Shown: one piece after another, positions 1 through 8,027 of the stretch
Numbering within the stretch: position 1 is the stretch's first letter
Layout: each line of letters opens with the position of its first letter
NCBI GenBank assembly: GCA_903910215.1
Contig: CAIVYV010000088.1
Location: 1 to 20,049, forward strand
Source: an uncultured Pseudomonadota bacterium
GTDB taxonomy: Bacteria > Pseudomonadota > Gammaproteobacteria > Steroidobacterales > Steroidobacteraceae
Direction of reading: 5' to 3'
Length of the DNA: 20,049 nt
Made by a program: the position numbers and the translations under genes
The notes under the pieces: model-generated
Seen by the model: the letters and a program-made list of their open reading frames with translations, nothing else
Databases searched by the model: none
What the model was told of the DNA's origin: nothing

Positions 1-2481
1 ACCGCGGCTCGCTCGCAAGAAACCGACCAGCTTGAAGAGGTGGTGATTACGGCCATCGTCGATGCCGCCGCGCGCGCCGCCGAGCAGCAGAAAAATTCGC
101 GGGGCGTGACGAACGTCGTTTCGTCAGACACCGTCGGTCGCTTCCCCGACCCGAATATCGCCGAGGCGCTGCAACGCGTAGCCGGTATCGCGATCGCGCG
201 CGATCAAGGTGAAGGCCGTTACATCAACGTGCGCGGTGGTCCGTCAGAATTCTCGGCTGTCACGATCGACGGCGTAAGCATCACCGCACCGGACCCGACC
301 ACTCGCGCAATCGATCTGGATACGATCCCGTCCGATATCGTCGGTCAGTTGGAAATCAGCAAGACACTGCGCCCGGACCAGGACGCAGATTCCATCACCG
401 GCGCAGTCAATATCAAGACGCAGTCCCCGTTTGACTACAAGGGGCTTCGTGCGCGCGCGTCCGCGGGTGGTTCCTACAACGATTTCGGCGGTACCCACGA
501 TAAGCGCGGCTCAGGTTCCATCAGCAACATCTGGGGCGATGACAACAAATTTGGACTGTTGTTCTCTGCGAGCTACTCCGAGACCGATCGCGAAGTTGAT
601 AACATCGAGACCGTCTGGGGCCGTCTGCCGCGACCCGAGGGTGGATCTGTATTCGGCATCGTCGAGAACCTTTTCAAGGACTACAACACCCAGCGCGAGC
701 GCATCGCGTTCACCGGTGCGGCTGAGTGGCGCAATGCCGACAACGATCGTTTCTTCGTTCGCGGAACCCACTCCAAGTTTACGGATGACGAGTATCGCAA
801 CCAGTTGCTCGTGCTCTGGTCAGAAGGCGTGTTGCTGCCGGGCGCAACCGATCAAACCGCGAGTTTCCGTAACATTCGTGTAGCCAAGCAGATTCGCCAC
901 CGTATTCAGCAAAACCAGATCACCACCGTTGAGGTTGGTAGCGAGAAATCGTTTGGTGATCTCGTAGTTGACGCTTCGTTGTCGTTAGCGGACACGGAAC
1001 AAACCTATCCGCGTCGCGACGAGCTTCTGTTCCGAACCTCGGCGCTCGGCACCGCGACGGCACCGTTGTCCTACGATTACCGTAACAGCACGCTCGAACC
1101 GGCGATTTCGTTGTTTACTTCCAACCAGCACCTCACACCGAGCAATTTCTCGTTCCGCGAGAATGCGTATCGTACGAGTACGACGGCTGAAGAAACCCAA
1201 GCGTTCACCATCAACGCGCGAATGCCAGTGACCGTAGGCGGTGGTGAGGGGCAGTTCAAGTTCGGCTTGAAGTTGAAGGATGGCGAGCGTCAGGCTGACG
1301 AAAACCGTTTTCGCGATCGTGCGTCGACTGCGGCACCATCCTCGCCGCTGTCCGCTCTGTTGACAAGCACGCCTAGCAAAAACTATGGCTACGATCTTGG
1401 CTTCAAGATCGACCCAGCGCTGGCAGACGCTTATTTCGACACGACCAAAAAAACCTCGCCGCCCCGTGTTGAGCAGTCGGCAACCGCGGACTACCAAGCC
1501 GACGAGCAGATCTTGTCGGGTTATGCGATGTGGGATCTCGACTACGATCGCCTAGGTGTTTTGGCTGGCGTTCGCGTCGAGAAGACTGAGACCACCGGCT
1601 CAGCACCGGTGTTCGATGCGCGTACGAGCACGATTCGATCACGTACCGATACCCGCTCCTACACGGATGTTTTCCCGGGAGTGACTTTGCGTTATGAGCT
1701 TAGCGATGGCCTGATCGGTCGCGCGGCGCTCACTCGTGGCATGACGCGCCCAAACTTCACGGATATCGTTCCGCGCGCACTGGAGACTCAGGAAGGCTCG
1801 GCGCTGGTTGTTTCTCTCGGTAATCCCGACCTGAAGCCGACGTTGTCAAACAATCTTGACGTATCCGTCGAGTATTATTTCGACAAGATGGGCTTGTTGT
1901 CGGCGAGCGCTTTCTACAAGGATCTCAAGGACTACAATTACACCCTGCGTAGCGCTGGCACGTACATCGGTCAAGCTGCGACTTTGGTCACGCCAGAGAA
2001 CGCCGACGGTTCCCTGTCGGGTGTCGAGTTCGCTTGGCAGCAACAATTCACGGCTTTACCGGGCTGGATGTCAGGCTTCGGCGTGTTCGCGAATCTGACG
2101 CTGGTCGACGCTGAAATCGATGTGGGTCGCACCTACGCAGGACGCTCCAAGTTCCCGCTGCCCGGCCAGTCGGAGACGGTCTCGAACTTTGCGCTGTTCT
2201 ACGAGCACGGCCCGATCAGCATTCGTCTGAGCTATACCGACCGCGGTGATTACCTGAATGAGATCAATGCCGAGGACGGTGAGCTGGATCTCTACTGGGA
2301 AGGGCGCGATCAGCTCGATTTGACGGCCAGCTACGAGTTCAACAAGAACTTCGAGATGTTCGCCGAAGCTAAGAATCTCACCAACACGGCCGGTATCCGT
2401 TACTACGGCAATCGCAGCCGCGTATACGAGTACGAGAAGTTTGGCTACAGCGTGTTCGTCGGAGCGCGCGTCAAGCTCTGA
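1..2481 (+). CDS. TonB-dependent outer membrane receptor, 5' end outside window
   Basis: Energy-coupled outer membrane transporter; the ligand cannot be told from sequence. The frame is open from base 1, so the GTG at 40 is an internal codon, not the start. A TonB box (EEVVIT, bases 34-51) precedes the plug domain. The plug carries GRFPDPN (residues 46-52, counted from base 1), an EALQR element and YINVRGG (74-80), all typical of the Xanthomonas/Caulobacter receptor type (TIGR01782-like). The remaining residues, about 600, fit the 22-strand barrel, with a TonB-receptor-like C-terminal strand pattern. 826 residues are visible; the signal peptide and start are missing. The last residue is Leu rather than the Phe/Trp usual for outer membrane barrels, a small oddity. 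The stop lies inside the convergent glycosyltransferase gene. Family call sure, substrate unknown. Confidence 0.93.
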   Translation, partial: TAARSQETDQLEEVVITAIVDAAARAAEQQKNSRGVTNVVSSDTVGRFPDPNIAEALQRVAGIAIARDQGEGRYINVRGGPSEFSAVTIDGVSITAPDPTTRAIDLDTIPSDIVGQLEISKTLRPDQDADSITGAVNIKTQSPFDYKGLRARASAGGSYNDFGGTHDKRGSGSISNIWGDDNKFGLLFSASYSETDREVDNIETVWGRLPRPEGGSVFGIVENLFKDYNTQRERIAFTGAAEWRNADNDRFFVRGTHSKFTDDEYRNQLLVLWSEGVLLPGATDQTASFRNIRVAKQIRHRIQQNQITTVEVGSEKSFGDLVVDASLSLADTEQTYPRRDELLFRTSALGTATAPLSYDYRNSTLEPAISLFTSNQHLTPSNFSFRENAYRTSTTAEETQAFTINARMPVTVGGGEGQFKFGLKLKDGERQADENRFRDRASTAAPSSPLSALLTSTPSKNYGYDLGFKIDPALADAYFDTTKKTSPPRVEQSATADYQADEQILSGYAMWDLDYDRLGVLAGVRVEKTETTGSAPVFDARTSTIRSRTDTRSYTDVFPGVTLRYELSDGLIGRAALTRGMTRPNFTDIVPRALETQEGSALVVSLGNPDLKPTLSNNLDVSVEYYFDKMGLLSASAFYKDLKDYNYTLRSAGTYIGQAATLVTPENADGSLSGVEFAWQQQFTALPGWMSGFGVFANLTLVDAEIDVGRTYAGRSKFPLPGQSETVSNFALFYEHGPISIRLSYTDRGDYLNEINAEDGELDLYWEGRDQLDLTASYEFNKNFEMFAEAKNLTNTAGIRYYGNRSRVYEYEKFGYSVFVGARVKL

Positions 2482-3517
2482 TCGATGATGCTTGAGGTCG
2501 GTGCAGCGCGACTGTCGTAACGCGCTTCACCGGTACAAGATTATCGAGAAACTCTGCAGTGGCGTTGGCCCATGAACGGGTCAACGCCACTTCTCGTATC
2601 TGATCTCGATCGAGTTGCAATGCGGCGATTGCTGCAACGCCCAGGTTTTCGTTCAACTCTCCGGTCACACCGGGGGTCACGACGTCGATCGGTCCAGTGA
2701 CCGGGAAGGCCGCCACCGGCACGCCGCAAGCCATTGCTTCCAGCATGACGAGCCCGAAGGTGTCGGTACGGCTCGGGAATACAAGCACGCTCGCACGATT
2801 TAATTCGTGGACCAGCGAAGTGCCTTTGAGAACGCCCGTAAAACGGACTTCAGAGAAGCGGCGCTCGAGCATCTCACGAGCGGGCCCGTCACCGATCACC
2901 AGTTTTGGTCCGGGCAGATCGAGCGCCAAGAATGCCTCGATATTTTTCTCGATCGAGACCCTGCCCAAGTAAGCAAATAGCGGTGGCGACTCTCGCTGGC
3001 CGGTTTCGACCGGTTTGAAAAATTCCGTATCGACACCACGGCCCCAACGCTTGAGATTTCGAAAGCCCCGCTTCTCTAGAGATACCTGCATCTCATGAGT
3101 CGACACCATCGTCTGTGTCGCCGCATCATGAAACCAACGCATGTACCCGTAACTTATCGCTAGCGGAATAGGCCAACGCGCACGCACATACTCCGGAAAC
3201 TGCGTGTGATAGGACGTCGTAAATCGCAGCTTACGCGCGATACACCATTGTCGCGCTGCGACACCGAGTGTGCCTTCGGTGGCGATATGAATCGCATCGG
3301 GCTGGAAATCATTGAGTAATGCGCCGACCTTAGGCGCGGGAAATACGGCCAAGCGGATTTCGGGATAGCTCGGGCAGGGAATGGTGGCGAATTGTTCCGG
3401 TGAAATCCGCAACACCTCGATTCCGAGGCGCTGCATTTCGGCCATCGTTTGACGCAGCGTGCTTACTACGCCGTTAGTTTGCGGCTCCCAGGCATCCGTG
3501 ACCAGTACGACTCGCAT
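2471..3517 (-). CDS. GT4-type glycosyltransferase
   Basis: 348-residue GT-B fold retaining glycosyltransferase, probably cytosolic or membrane-associated, moving a sugar from a nucleotide donor onto a lipid or glycan. The N-terminal half starts with a Rossmann strand and the acceptor-side motif TNGVVSTLR (14-22). The C-terminal half has IGDGP (208-212) and the donor-binding segment SRTDTFGLVMLEAMA (249-263), with the paired Glu/Asp positions of the E-x7-E motif (here D252...E260). The pattern resembles GDP-mannose-dependent mannosyltransferases (MgtA-like) and sulfoquinovosyltransferases; donor and acceptor cannot be decided. ATG start at 3515-3517; the Shine-Dalgarno is weak (GGCGG directly before it). 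It is monocistronic, divergent from the molybdopterin hydroxylase and convergent with the receptor, overlapping its end by 11 bases. Confidence 0.88.
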   Translation of the reverse strand: MRVVLVTDAWEPQTNGVVSTLRQTMAEMQRLGIEVLRISPEQFATIPCPSYPEIRLAVFPAPKVGALLNDFQPDAIHIATEGTLGVAARQWCIARKLRFTTSYHTQFPEYVRARWPIPLAISYGYMRWFHDAATQTMVSTHEMQVSLEKRGFRNLKRWGRGVDTEFFKPVETGQRESPPLFAYLGRVSIEKNIEAFLALDLPGPKLVIGDGPAREMLERRFSEVRFTGVLKGTSLVHELNRASVLVFPSRTDTFGLVMLEAMACGVPVAAFPVTGPIDVVTPGVTGELNENLGVAAIAALQLDRDQIREVALTRSWANATAEFLDNLVPVKRVTTVALHRPQASSIRA

Positions 3518-3572
3518 CCGCCAAAAATGCCGTGTGGGCGTTGCACAGCGATGACGAAACGAGGTCGAAACG

Positions 3573-3600
3573 CTGACAACTCGTCACGAGATGGCACAAT
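3573..3600 (+). promoter_or_regulatory. Candidate sigma70 promoter for the molybdopterin hydroxylase
   Basis: CTGACA (3573-3578, 5 of 6 to TTGACA) and CACAAT (3595-3600, 4 of 6 to TATAAT) are separated by 16 bases, with the ATG at 3635 about 35 bases downstream. A perfect inverted repeat CTCGT-C-ACGAG (3580-3590) sits in the spacer, where an operator could act. A second one, AACTCGT (3578-3584) with ACGAGTT (3604-3610), brackets the -10. Pattern match only. Confidence 0.4.
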
Positions 3601-3634
3601 AGAACGAGTTCGCGACGAGGCTTGCGAGGTTGCC

Positions 3635-5836
3635 ATGATCCCCACATCGATCGATCGACGCCGGTTCCTGCAGTTCAGCGGTGCGACCGGCACAGTATTG
3701 GCGCTCGCTTTTTCGGCGGAAGGCTTGATCGTCAATGCGGATGCAGCCGAAGCGCCCCGCGACTTCGTGCCGAACGGGTACCTGCACATCTCGGCGAGCG
3801 GAATCGTTCTGTTTGCGCCTAACCCCGAGATCGGCCAGGGCGTCAAAACCGCACTGCCGATGATCGTTGCCGAAGAGCTCGATGCCGATTGGGAAGACAT
3901 CGAGGTTCGTCAGGCTGTCATCGACGCCGCTCGCTATGGCTCGCAGGCCGCCGGTGGGTCGACCTCCGTTCCCCGTGCTTGGGAGCCGCTGCGTCGTGCG
4001 GGCGCCACCGCGCGCACAATGCTGACTTCTGCTGCTGCGAGTCGCTGGCAGGTGCCGGTATCTGAGTGTGTCACCCGCGGTGATAGTGCCGTACATCACC
4101 TGGCGACCCAACGACGTTTGACGTATCGCGAGTTGGCTGCGGATGCCACTGCCTTGCCCGTGCCCGCGACCGAGCAGGTCGTTCTCAAATCTGCCAACGA
4201 GCGACGCTTGTTGAAACGACGTATCGGCGGTGTCGACAACCGTAAAGTCGTCACCGGCCAGACGTTGTTTGCGAGCGACGTCTATCTGCCCGATATGGCT
4301 TATGCGCTCTACGTGAAATGTCCGGCCGTGGGCGGGTTGGTCGCGAATGCGAACCTTGAAGAGTTGAAGCGTGAGCCCGGCGTAATCGACGCGTTCATCC
4401 TCGAGGGTAATGGTGATATCGTCGAGTTTCAGCCCGGGGTGGCGATCGTTGCGACTTCGACCTTTGCGGCGCTCAAGGCACGCCGGAAGTTGCGAGTCGA
4501 GTGGAATGAGGTTAACGCAGCAAAAGACGACTGGACGACAAGCAGTGCTCAATCTTTGAGTATGGCTAAACTCGACGGTTCGGAAGTCGTCGCAGAGCGG
4601 GGGGATTTCGCGCAGAGCCTTGCCGACGCATCTCGTCGGATCGAGGCGACTTATCAGTACGCATTCGTCTCGCATGCGCAGCTTGAGCCGCAGGTCTGTG
4701 TGGCACGCATGACGGCCGAGGGCGGTTGTGAGCTCTGGCCGCCGAGTCAAACACCGCAACGGGCACAGAAGAACGTCGCCAACGTGTTGAAGGTCGACGA
4801 ATCGAAGGTCACGATTCATCCGGTGCGAGTGGGCGGTGGCTTCGGCCGTCGTCTGATGAACGACTACGCTTGCGAGGCGGCTGCCATCGCGCAGCGACTC
4901 GGTCGCCCCGTGAAGCTGCAATGGACCCGCGAAGATGACATGACCCACGACTTCGTTCGTGCCGGCGGCACGATCGGCTTGCGTGCCGCTATCGACGCCG
5001 AAGGGCGCGCGAGCGGATGGCAGCAGCATCTCGTCACTTTCACACGCGATGGTCAGAAGCCGGTACTCGGCGGTGATTTACGAGCGCAGGAAGACTTCTC
5101 CCAACTGATACCGAACTTTCGTTACACGCGCACTCAATTACCGTGGGGTTCACCCACAGGTTTCTGGCGTGCACCCGGGGCCAGTGTGTTCGCTTTCCCG
5201 CTGCAGAGTTTCCTGCATGAGATGTCAGTTGCCGCAGGACGGGATCATCTCGACTTCCTGCTCGAGATCTTGGGTGAGTCACGCTGGCTGACACCTGGCA
5301 ATCGCAATACCTTGCATACGGGACGGGCCGCCGGTGTGCTGAAACTCGCGGCTGAGAAGAGCGGCTGGAAAACTCCGCTACCCAAAGGTCGTGCGCGCGG
5401 CTTGGCCTTCTATTTCAGTCACACAGCCCATGTGGCCGAGGTGGCTGAGGTCAGTGTGAGCGACGATAAGGCCATCACGGTGCACTCGGTGACCGTGGTG
5501 TGCGACGTCGGCCCAATCGTGAATCTGAGTGGTGCCGAATCCCAATGTCAGGGCTCGGTGATCGATGGTTTGAGCGCCATGCTCGAGCAAAAACTCGACT
5601 ATCGCAACGGACGCGTGGCGCAGACCAACTTCGATCGGTATCGATTGCTGCGGATGGGTCTCGATCCGCGTATCGACGTGCATTTCATCGAGAGTGATTT
5701 TGCACCGAGTGGTCTCGGCGAGCCCGCGCTGCCACCTGTGGCACCTGCCGTCTGCAACGCCGTCTTCAGCGCGAGCGGTCAACGCATTCGTCGTTTGCCG
5801 ATCAGCGACGCGGGTTATCGATTTACCAAGGGATAA
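3635..5836 (+). CDS. Molybdopterin hydroxylase large subunit, isoquinoline 1-oxidoreductase beta (IorB) type, Tat-exported
   Basis: Xanthine-oxidase-family subunit that carries the molybdenum cofactor and hydroxylates N-heterocycles or oxidises aldehydes, using water as oxygen source. It normally pairs with a small [2Fe-2S] subunit. The ATG at 3635 (733 residues) is chosen because a Tat signal, DRRRFLQF (residues 7-14) plus a hydrophobic stretch, follows at once and GAGG lies 5 bases upstream. The longer reading from 3449 runs into the divergent gene and lacks homology. Visible motifs are HAQLEP (347-352), the cofactor-binding GGGFGRR (400-406), WTREDDMTHDFVR (430-442) and the C-terminal GLGEPALPP with the likely catalytic Glu696. 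Length is normal for IorB. No IorA-like [2Fe-2S] gene, cytochrome subunit or XdhC-like chaperone lies within the window. Its end overlaps the SDR by 14 bases. Confidence 0.9.
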   Translation: MIPTSIDRRRFLQFSGATGTVLALAFSAEGLIVNADAAEAPRDFVPNGYLHISASGIVLFAPNPEIGQGVKTALPMIVAEELDADWEDIEVRQAVIDAARYGSQAAGGSTSVPRAWEPLRRAGATARTMLTSAAASRWQVPVSECVTRGDSAVHHLATQRRLTYRELAADATALPVPATEQVVLKSANERRLLKRRIGGVDNRKVVTGQTLFASDVYLPDMAYALYVKCPAVGGLVANANLEELKREPGVIDAFILEGNGDIVEFQPGVAIVATSTFAALKARRKLRVEWNEVNAAKDDWTTSSAQSLSMAKLDGSEVVAERGDFAQSLADASRRIEATYQYAFVSHAQLEPQVCVARMTAEGGCELWPPSQTPQRAQKNVANVLKVDESKVTIHPVRVGGGFGRRLMNDYACEAAAIAQRLGRPVKLQWTREDDMTHDFVRAGGTIGLRAAIDAEGRASGWQQHLVTFTRDGQKPVLGGDLRAQEDFSQLIPNFRYTRTQLPWGSPTGFWRAPGASVFAFPLQSFLHEMSVAAGRDHLDFLLEILGESRWLTPGNRNTLHTGRAAGVLKLAAEKSGWKTPLPKGRARGLAFYFSHTAHVAEVAEVSVSDDKAITVHSVTVVCDVGPIVNLSGAESQCQGSVIDGLSAMLEQKLDYRNGRVAQTNFDRYRLLRMGLDPRIDVHFIESDFAPSGLGEPALPPVAPAVCNAVFSASGQRIRRLPISDAGYRFTKG

Positions 5837-6587
5837 CTTTGCCGTCGTAATTGATTGCAGCGCTGTTGTTCTCCAGCGTCATGCCGTCAATGACTTTGAT
5901 CATGCCGTTGACGCTTTCGGTCGGTGTGATGCCGCGCCCCTGAAATCCCGAGGCGCGCAGCAGATCCGTTTCGACCATGCCCGGTGCGATGATGCCGACT
6001 ATGATGCCTTGATCACGCCAGTCCGCCGCTAGTGAGCGAAACACGATGTTGAGGGCTGCTTTGCTCGCTCGATAAGCGTAGAAGCCGCCGCGCCGAGTCA
6101 CCATGGCGGAGGATCCGAGTCCACTCGACATGCCAAACACCTTCTTTTGCGTGCTCGCCGCGAGATGGGGTTTGAACGCCTCCGCCATCTTCAGCGCACC
6201 GTACGTATTGGCATTGATGACATACAAAAATTCACTCTGATCGAGATTACCGACGGTTTGCTTGGGCACATCACCCAAGGTGCCTGCGTTGTTGATCAGG
6301 ATATCAATCGGCTTGCCCTGATATTTCTTGGCCAGCGCCTCGATTGCAGCGACGTCAGTGACATCGAGAGCCTCGATGGTGACATTCGGATACCGTGACG
6401 CCAGTGCGGTTAGTTCCTTCGCTTCGGTCGGTCGACGTGCGGTGGCGATCACCGTGGCGCCACGCTCGGCGTATTGCTTCACGAATTCGAGGCCGATACC
6501 CCGATTGGTTCCCGTGATGAGAACGGTCTCGGCGAGCGCCGACGTGATCGACAGTGCTGCGAGCAATGCACCGATGATGATTTTCAT
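5823..6587 (-). CDS. Short-chain dehydrogenase/reductase with N-terminal signal-like segment
   Basis: 254-residue SDR, an NAD(P)-dependent oxidoreductase of unknown substrate. Motifs are the cofactor loop TGTNRGIG (25-32), NNAG (99-102), catalytic Ser near 154-155 and YRASK (Tyr172, Lys176). Odd point: residues 1-19 (MKIIIGALLAALSITSALA) read as a signal peptide with an ALA cleavage site, directly followed by the first beta strand of the Rossmann fold. Classical SDRs are cytosolic, so export or membrane anchoring would be unusual. Start: ATG at 6585-6587 with AGGG (6597-6600) 9 bases upstream. An in-frame TTG at 6594-6596, which overlaps the rimO stop, is a weaker alternative adding three residues. 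It lies 5 bases after rimO and is probably translated from the same mRNA. Confidence 0.88.
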   Translation of the reverse strand: MKIIIGALLAALSITSALAETVLITGTNRGIGLEFVKQYAERGATVIATARRPTEAKELTALASRYPNVTIEALDVTDVAAIEALAKKYQGKPIDILINNAGTLGDVPKQTVGNLDQSEFLYVINANTYGALKMAEAFKPHLAASTQKKVFGMSSGLGSSAMVTRRGGFYAYRASKAALNIVFRSLAADWRDQGIIVGIIAPGMVETDLLRASGFQGRGITPTESVNGMIKVIDGMTLENNSAAINYDGKVIPW

Positions 6588-6592
6588 GGATA

Positions 6593-7930
6593 TCAACCCT
6601 TCAGTGGCGAAGCCTTCAGATCGTAGGCATCGGCACCCGTGATCCGAACTTTGGCGAAATCGCCGACCACGAGATGGCCGCCCCGCGCCACACGGACGAT
6701 GCCGTCGATTTCCGGCGCATCGCCACGCGAACGTGCGATGGCGGTGTTACCTTCTATGGCATCGACCAAAACCGTCTCTTCACGACCAATACGAGTCGCC
6801 AGTCGTCGCGCACTAATTTCTTGCGCTACTTGCATAAAGCGCTCGAGCCGCTCTTCTTGAACTTCGACGGGCACATGAGTTGCCACGTCGTTGGCTCTGG
6901 CGCCCTCGACGGGTGAATATTTGAATGCACCAACGCGATCGAGCTGCGCTTCTTCCAGCCATTGCAGCAGCTCTTCGAATTCGGCTTCCGTCTCACCCGG
7001 GAAGCCAACGATGAACGTGCTGCGTAAAGTCAGATCCGGACATTTACGACGCCAAGCATGAATGCGGTCAAGCGTATTCACGGCGTGGGCGGGGCGACGC
7101 ATACGCTTGAGCACGCTCGGGCTGCCATGCTGGAACGGAATGTCGAGATAGGGAAGCACGCGACCTTCGGCCATCAGCGCGATAACATCGTCGACATGCG
7201 GATAAGGGTAGACGTAATGCATACGTACCCACACGCCAAGTGAGCCGAGTCCTTGGGCGAGATCAAGGAAGCGCGTTTCCCAAGATTGATCACGCCACTC
7301 CGCTTTGGCGTATCGGATATCCGAGCCGTACGCGCTCGTATCCTGCGAGATTACCAATAATTCTTTGACACCTGAGCGAACCAGTTTTTCAGCTTCTCTG
7401 AAAACCTCGTCGATACGACGACTCGCGAGTTTGCCGCGCAGATCCGGAATGATGCAGAAGCTACACTTGTTGTTGCAGCCCTCGGAAATCTTGAGATACG
7501 CATAATGCTTCGGAGTTAGACGAACGCCTTGCGCAGGGACTAGATCGACGAATGGATCATGTAGCGGCGGCAGATGTTCATGCACTGCTGAGAGCACATC
7601 GTCGTAGGCATGTGGACCTGTGACCTTCAGAACGCTTGGGTGTTTCTCGAGAATGCGTTGCGGGTTCGCACCGAGACAGCCGGTGACTACCACTTTGCCG
7701 TTCTGTTCGAGCGCTTCACCGATCGCATCGAGTGACTCGTCGATTGCAGAGTCGATGAATCCGCAGGTGTTGACGACCACAAGATCCGCCGATTCGTAAT
7801 CAGGCGCGACGACATAACCTTCGGCACGAAGTTGAGTGAGGATGCGTTCGGAGTCCACGAGTGCTTTGGGGCAACCGAGACTGACGAAACCGATTTTCGG
7901 GGTATTCCCGTGGATGTTTTTGGCAGGCAC
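6593..7930 (-). CDS. rimO: Ribosomal protein S12 methylthiotransferase RimO
   Basis: Radical-SAM enzyme that methylthiolates the conserved Asp (Asp89 in E. coli) of ribosomal protein S12. From the GTG at 7930 the protein has 445 residues, close to the usual length. It has the N-terminal MTTase domain with three cluster cysteines (Cys20 in SLGCPKALVDSE, Cys56 in NTCGF, Cys85 in GCLGA), the radical-SAM motif GCNNKCSFC (Cys152, Cys156, Cys159) and a C-terminal TRAM domain. The VSLGCPKALVDSE start separates RimO from MiaB. The frame stays open upstream to an ATG at 8110, but that would overlap the divergent monooxygenase by 83 bases and add a Pro-rich tail not seen in the family; an ATG at 8044 also overlaps it. 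An in-frame stop fixes the monooxygenase start at 8028, which favours the shorter form here. First gene of a likely two-gene unit with the SDR. Confidence 0.95.
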   Translation of the reverse strand: MPAKNIHGNTPKIGFVSLGCPKALVDSERILTQLRAEGYVVAPDYESADLVVVNTCGFIDSAIDESLDAIGEALEQNGKVVVTGCLGANPQRILEKHPSVLKVTGPHAYDDVLSAVHEHLPPLHDPFVDLVPAQGVRLTPKHYAYLKISEGCNNKCSFCIIPDLRGKLASRRIDEVFREAEKLVRSGVKELLVISQDTSAYGSDIRYAKAEWRDQSWETRFLDLAQGLGSLGVWVRMHYVYPYPHVDDVIALMAEGRVLPYLDIPFQHGSPSVLKRMRRPAHAVNTLDRIHAWRRKCPDLTLRSTFIVGFPGETEAEFEELLQWLEEAQLDRVGAFKYSPVEGARANDVATHVPVEVQEERLERFMQVAQEISARRLATRIGREETVLVDAIEGNTAIARSRGDAPEIDGIVRVARGGHLVVGDFAKVRITGADAYDLKASPLKG

Positions 7931-7935
7931 AGGCC

Positions 7936-7965
7936 ATTTTACCGCCTCGTGGCCAGGCTTGTCCG
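7936..7965 (-). promoter_or_regulatory. Candidate rimO promoter, possibly giving a leaderless mRNA
   Basis: On the minus strand TAAAAT (7941-7936, 5 of 6 to TATAAT) lies 18 bases from CGGACA (7965-7960, 4 of 6 to TTGACA). Transcription would start about 7 bases past the -10, which falls on the GTG at 7930-7928. There is no well-placed Shine-Dalgarno for that GTG. This supports the short start but is only a pattern match. Confidence 0.3.
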
Positions 7966-8027
7966 CAGTCTGGACGAGGCTGCCATGGTTCTTTGGTGCG
8001 AGCGAGTGCTCAGGCTGAATACCCACC

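Noticed and set aside
3449..3634. N-terminal extension of the molybdopterin hydroxylase
   Set aside because: The Tat signal begins at residue 63 of that reading, and the extension overlaps the divergent glycosyltransferase gene.
3645..3658. Short ATCG tetranucleotide repeat near the start of the molybdopterin hydroxylase
   Set aside because: Only about three units, so too short to act as a phase-variable tract.
3584..5029. 481-codon open frame on the minus strand opposite the molybdopterin hydroxylase
   Set aside because: Antisense to a clearly recognised gene, with low-complexity Arg/His/Thr-rich composition and no motif; it is a by-product of GC-rich codon use.
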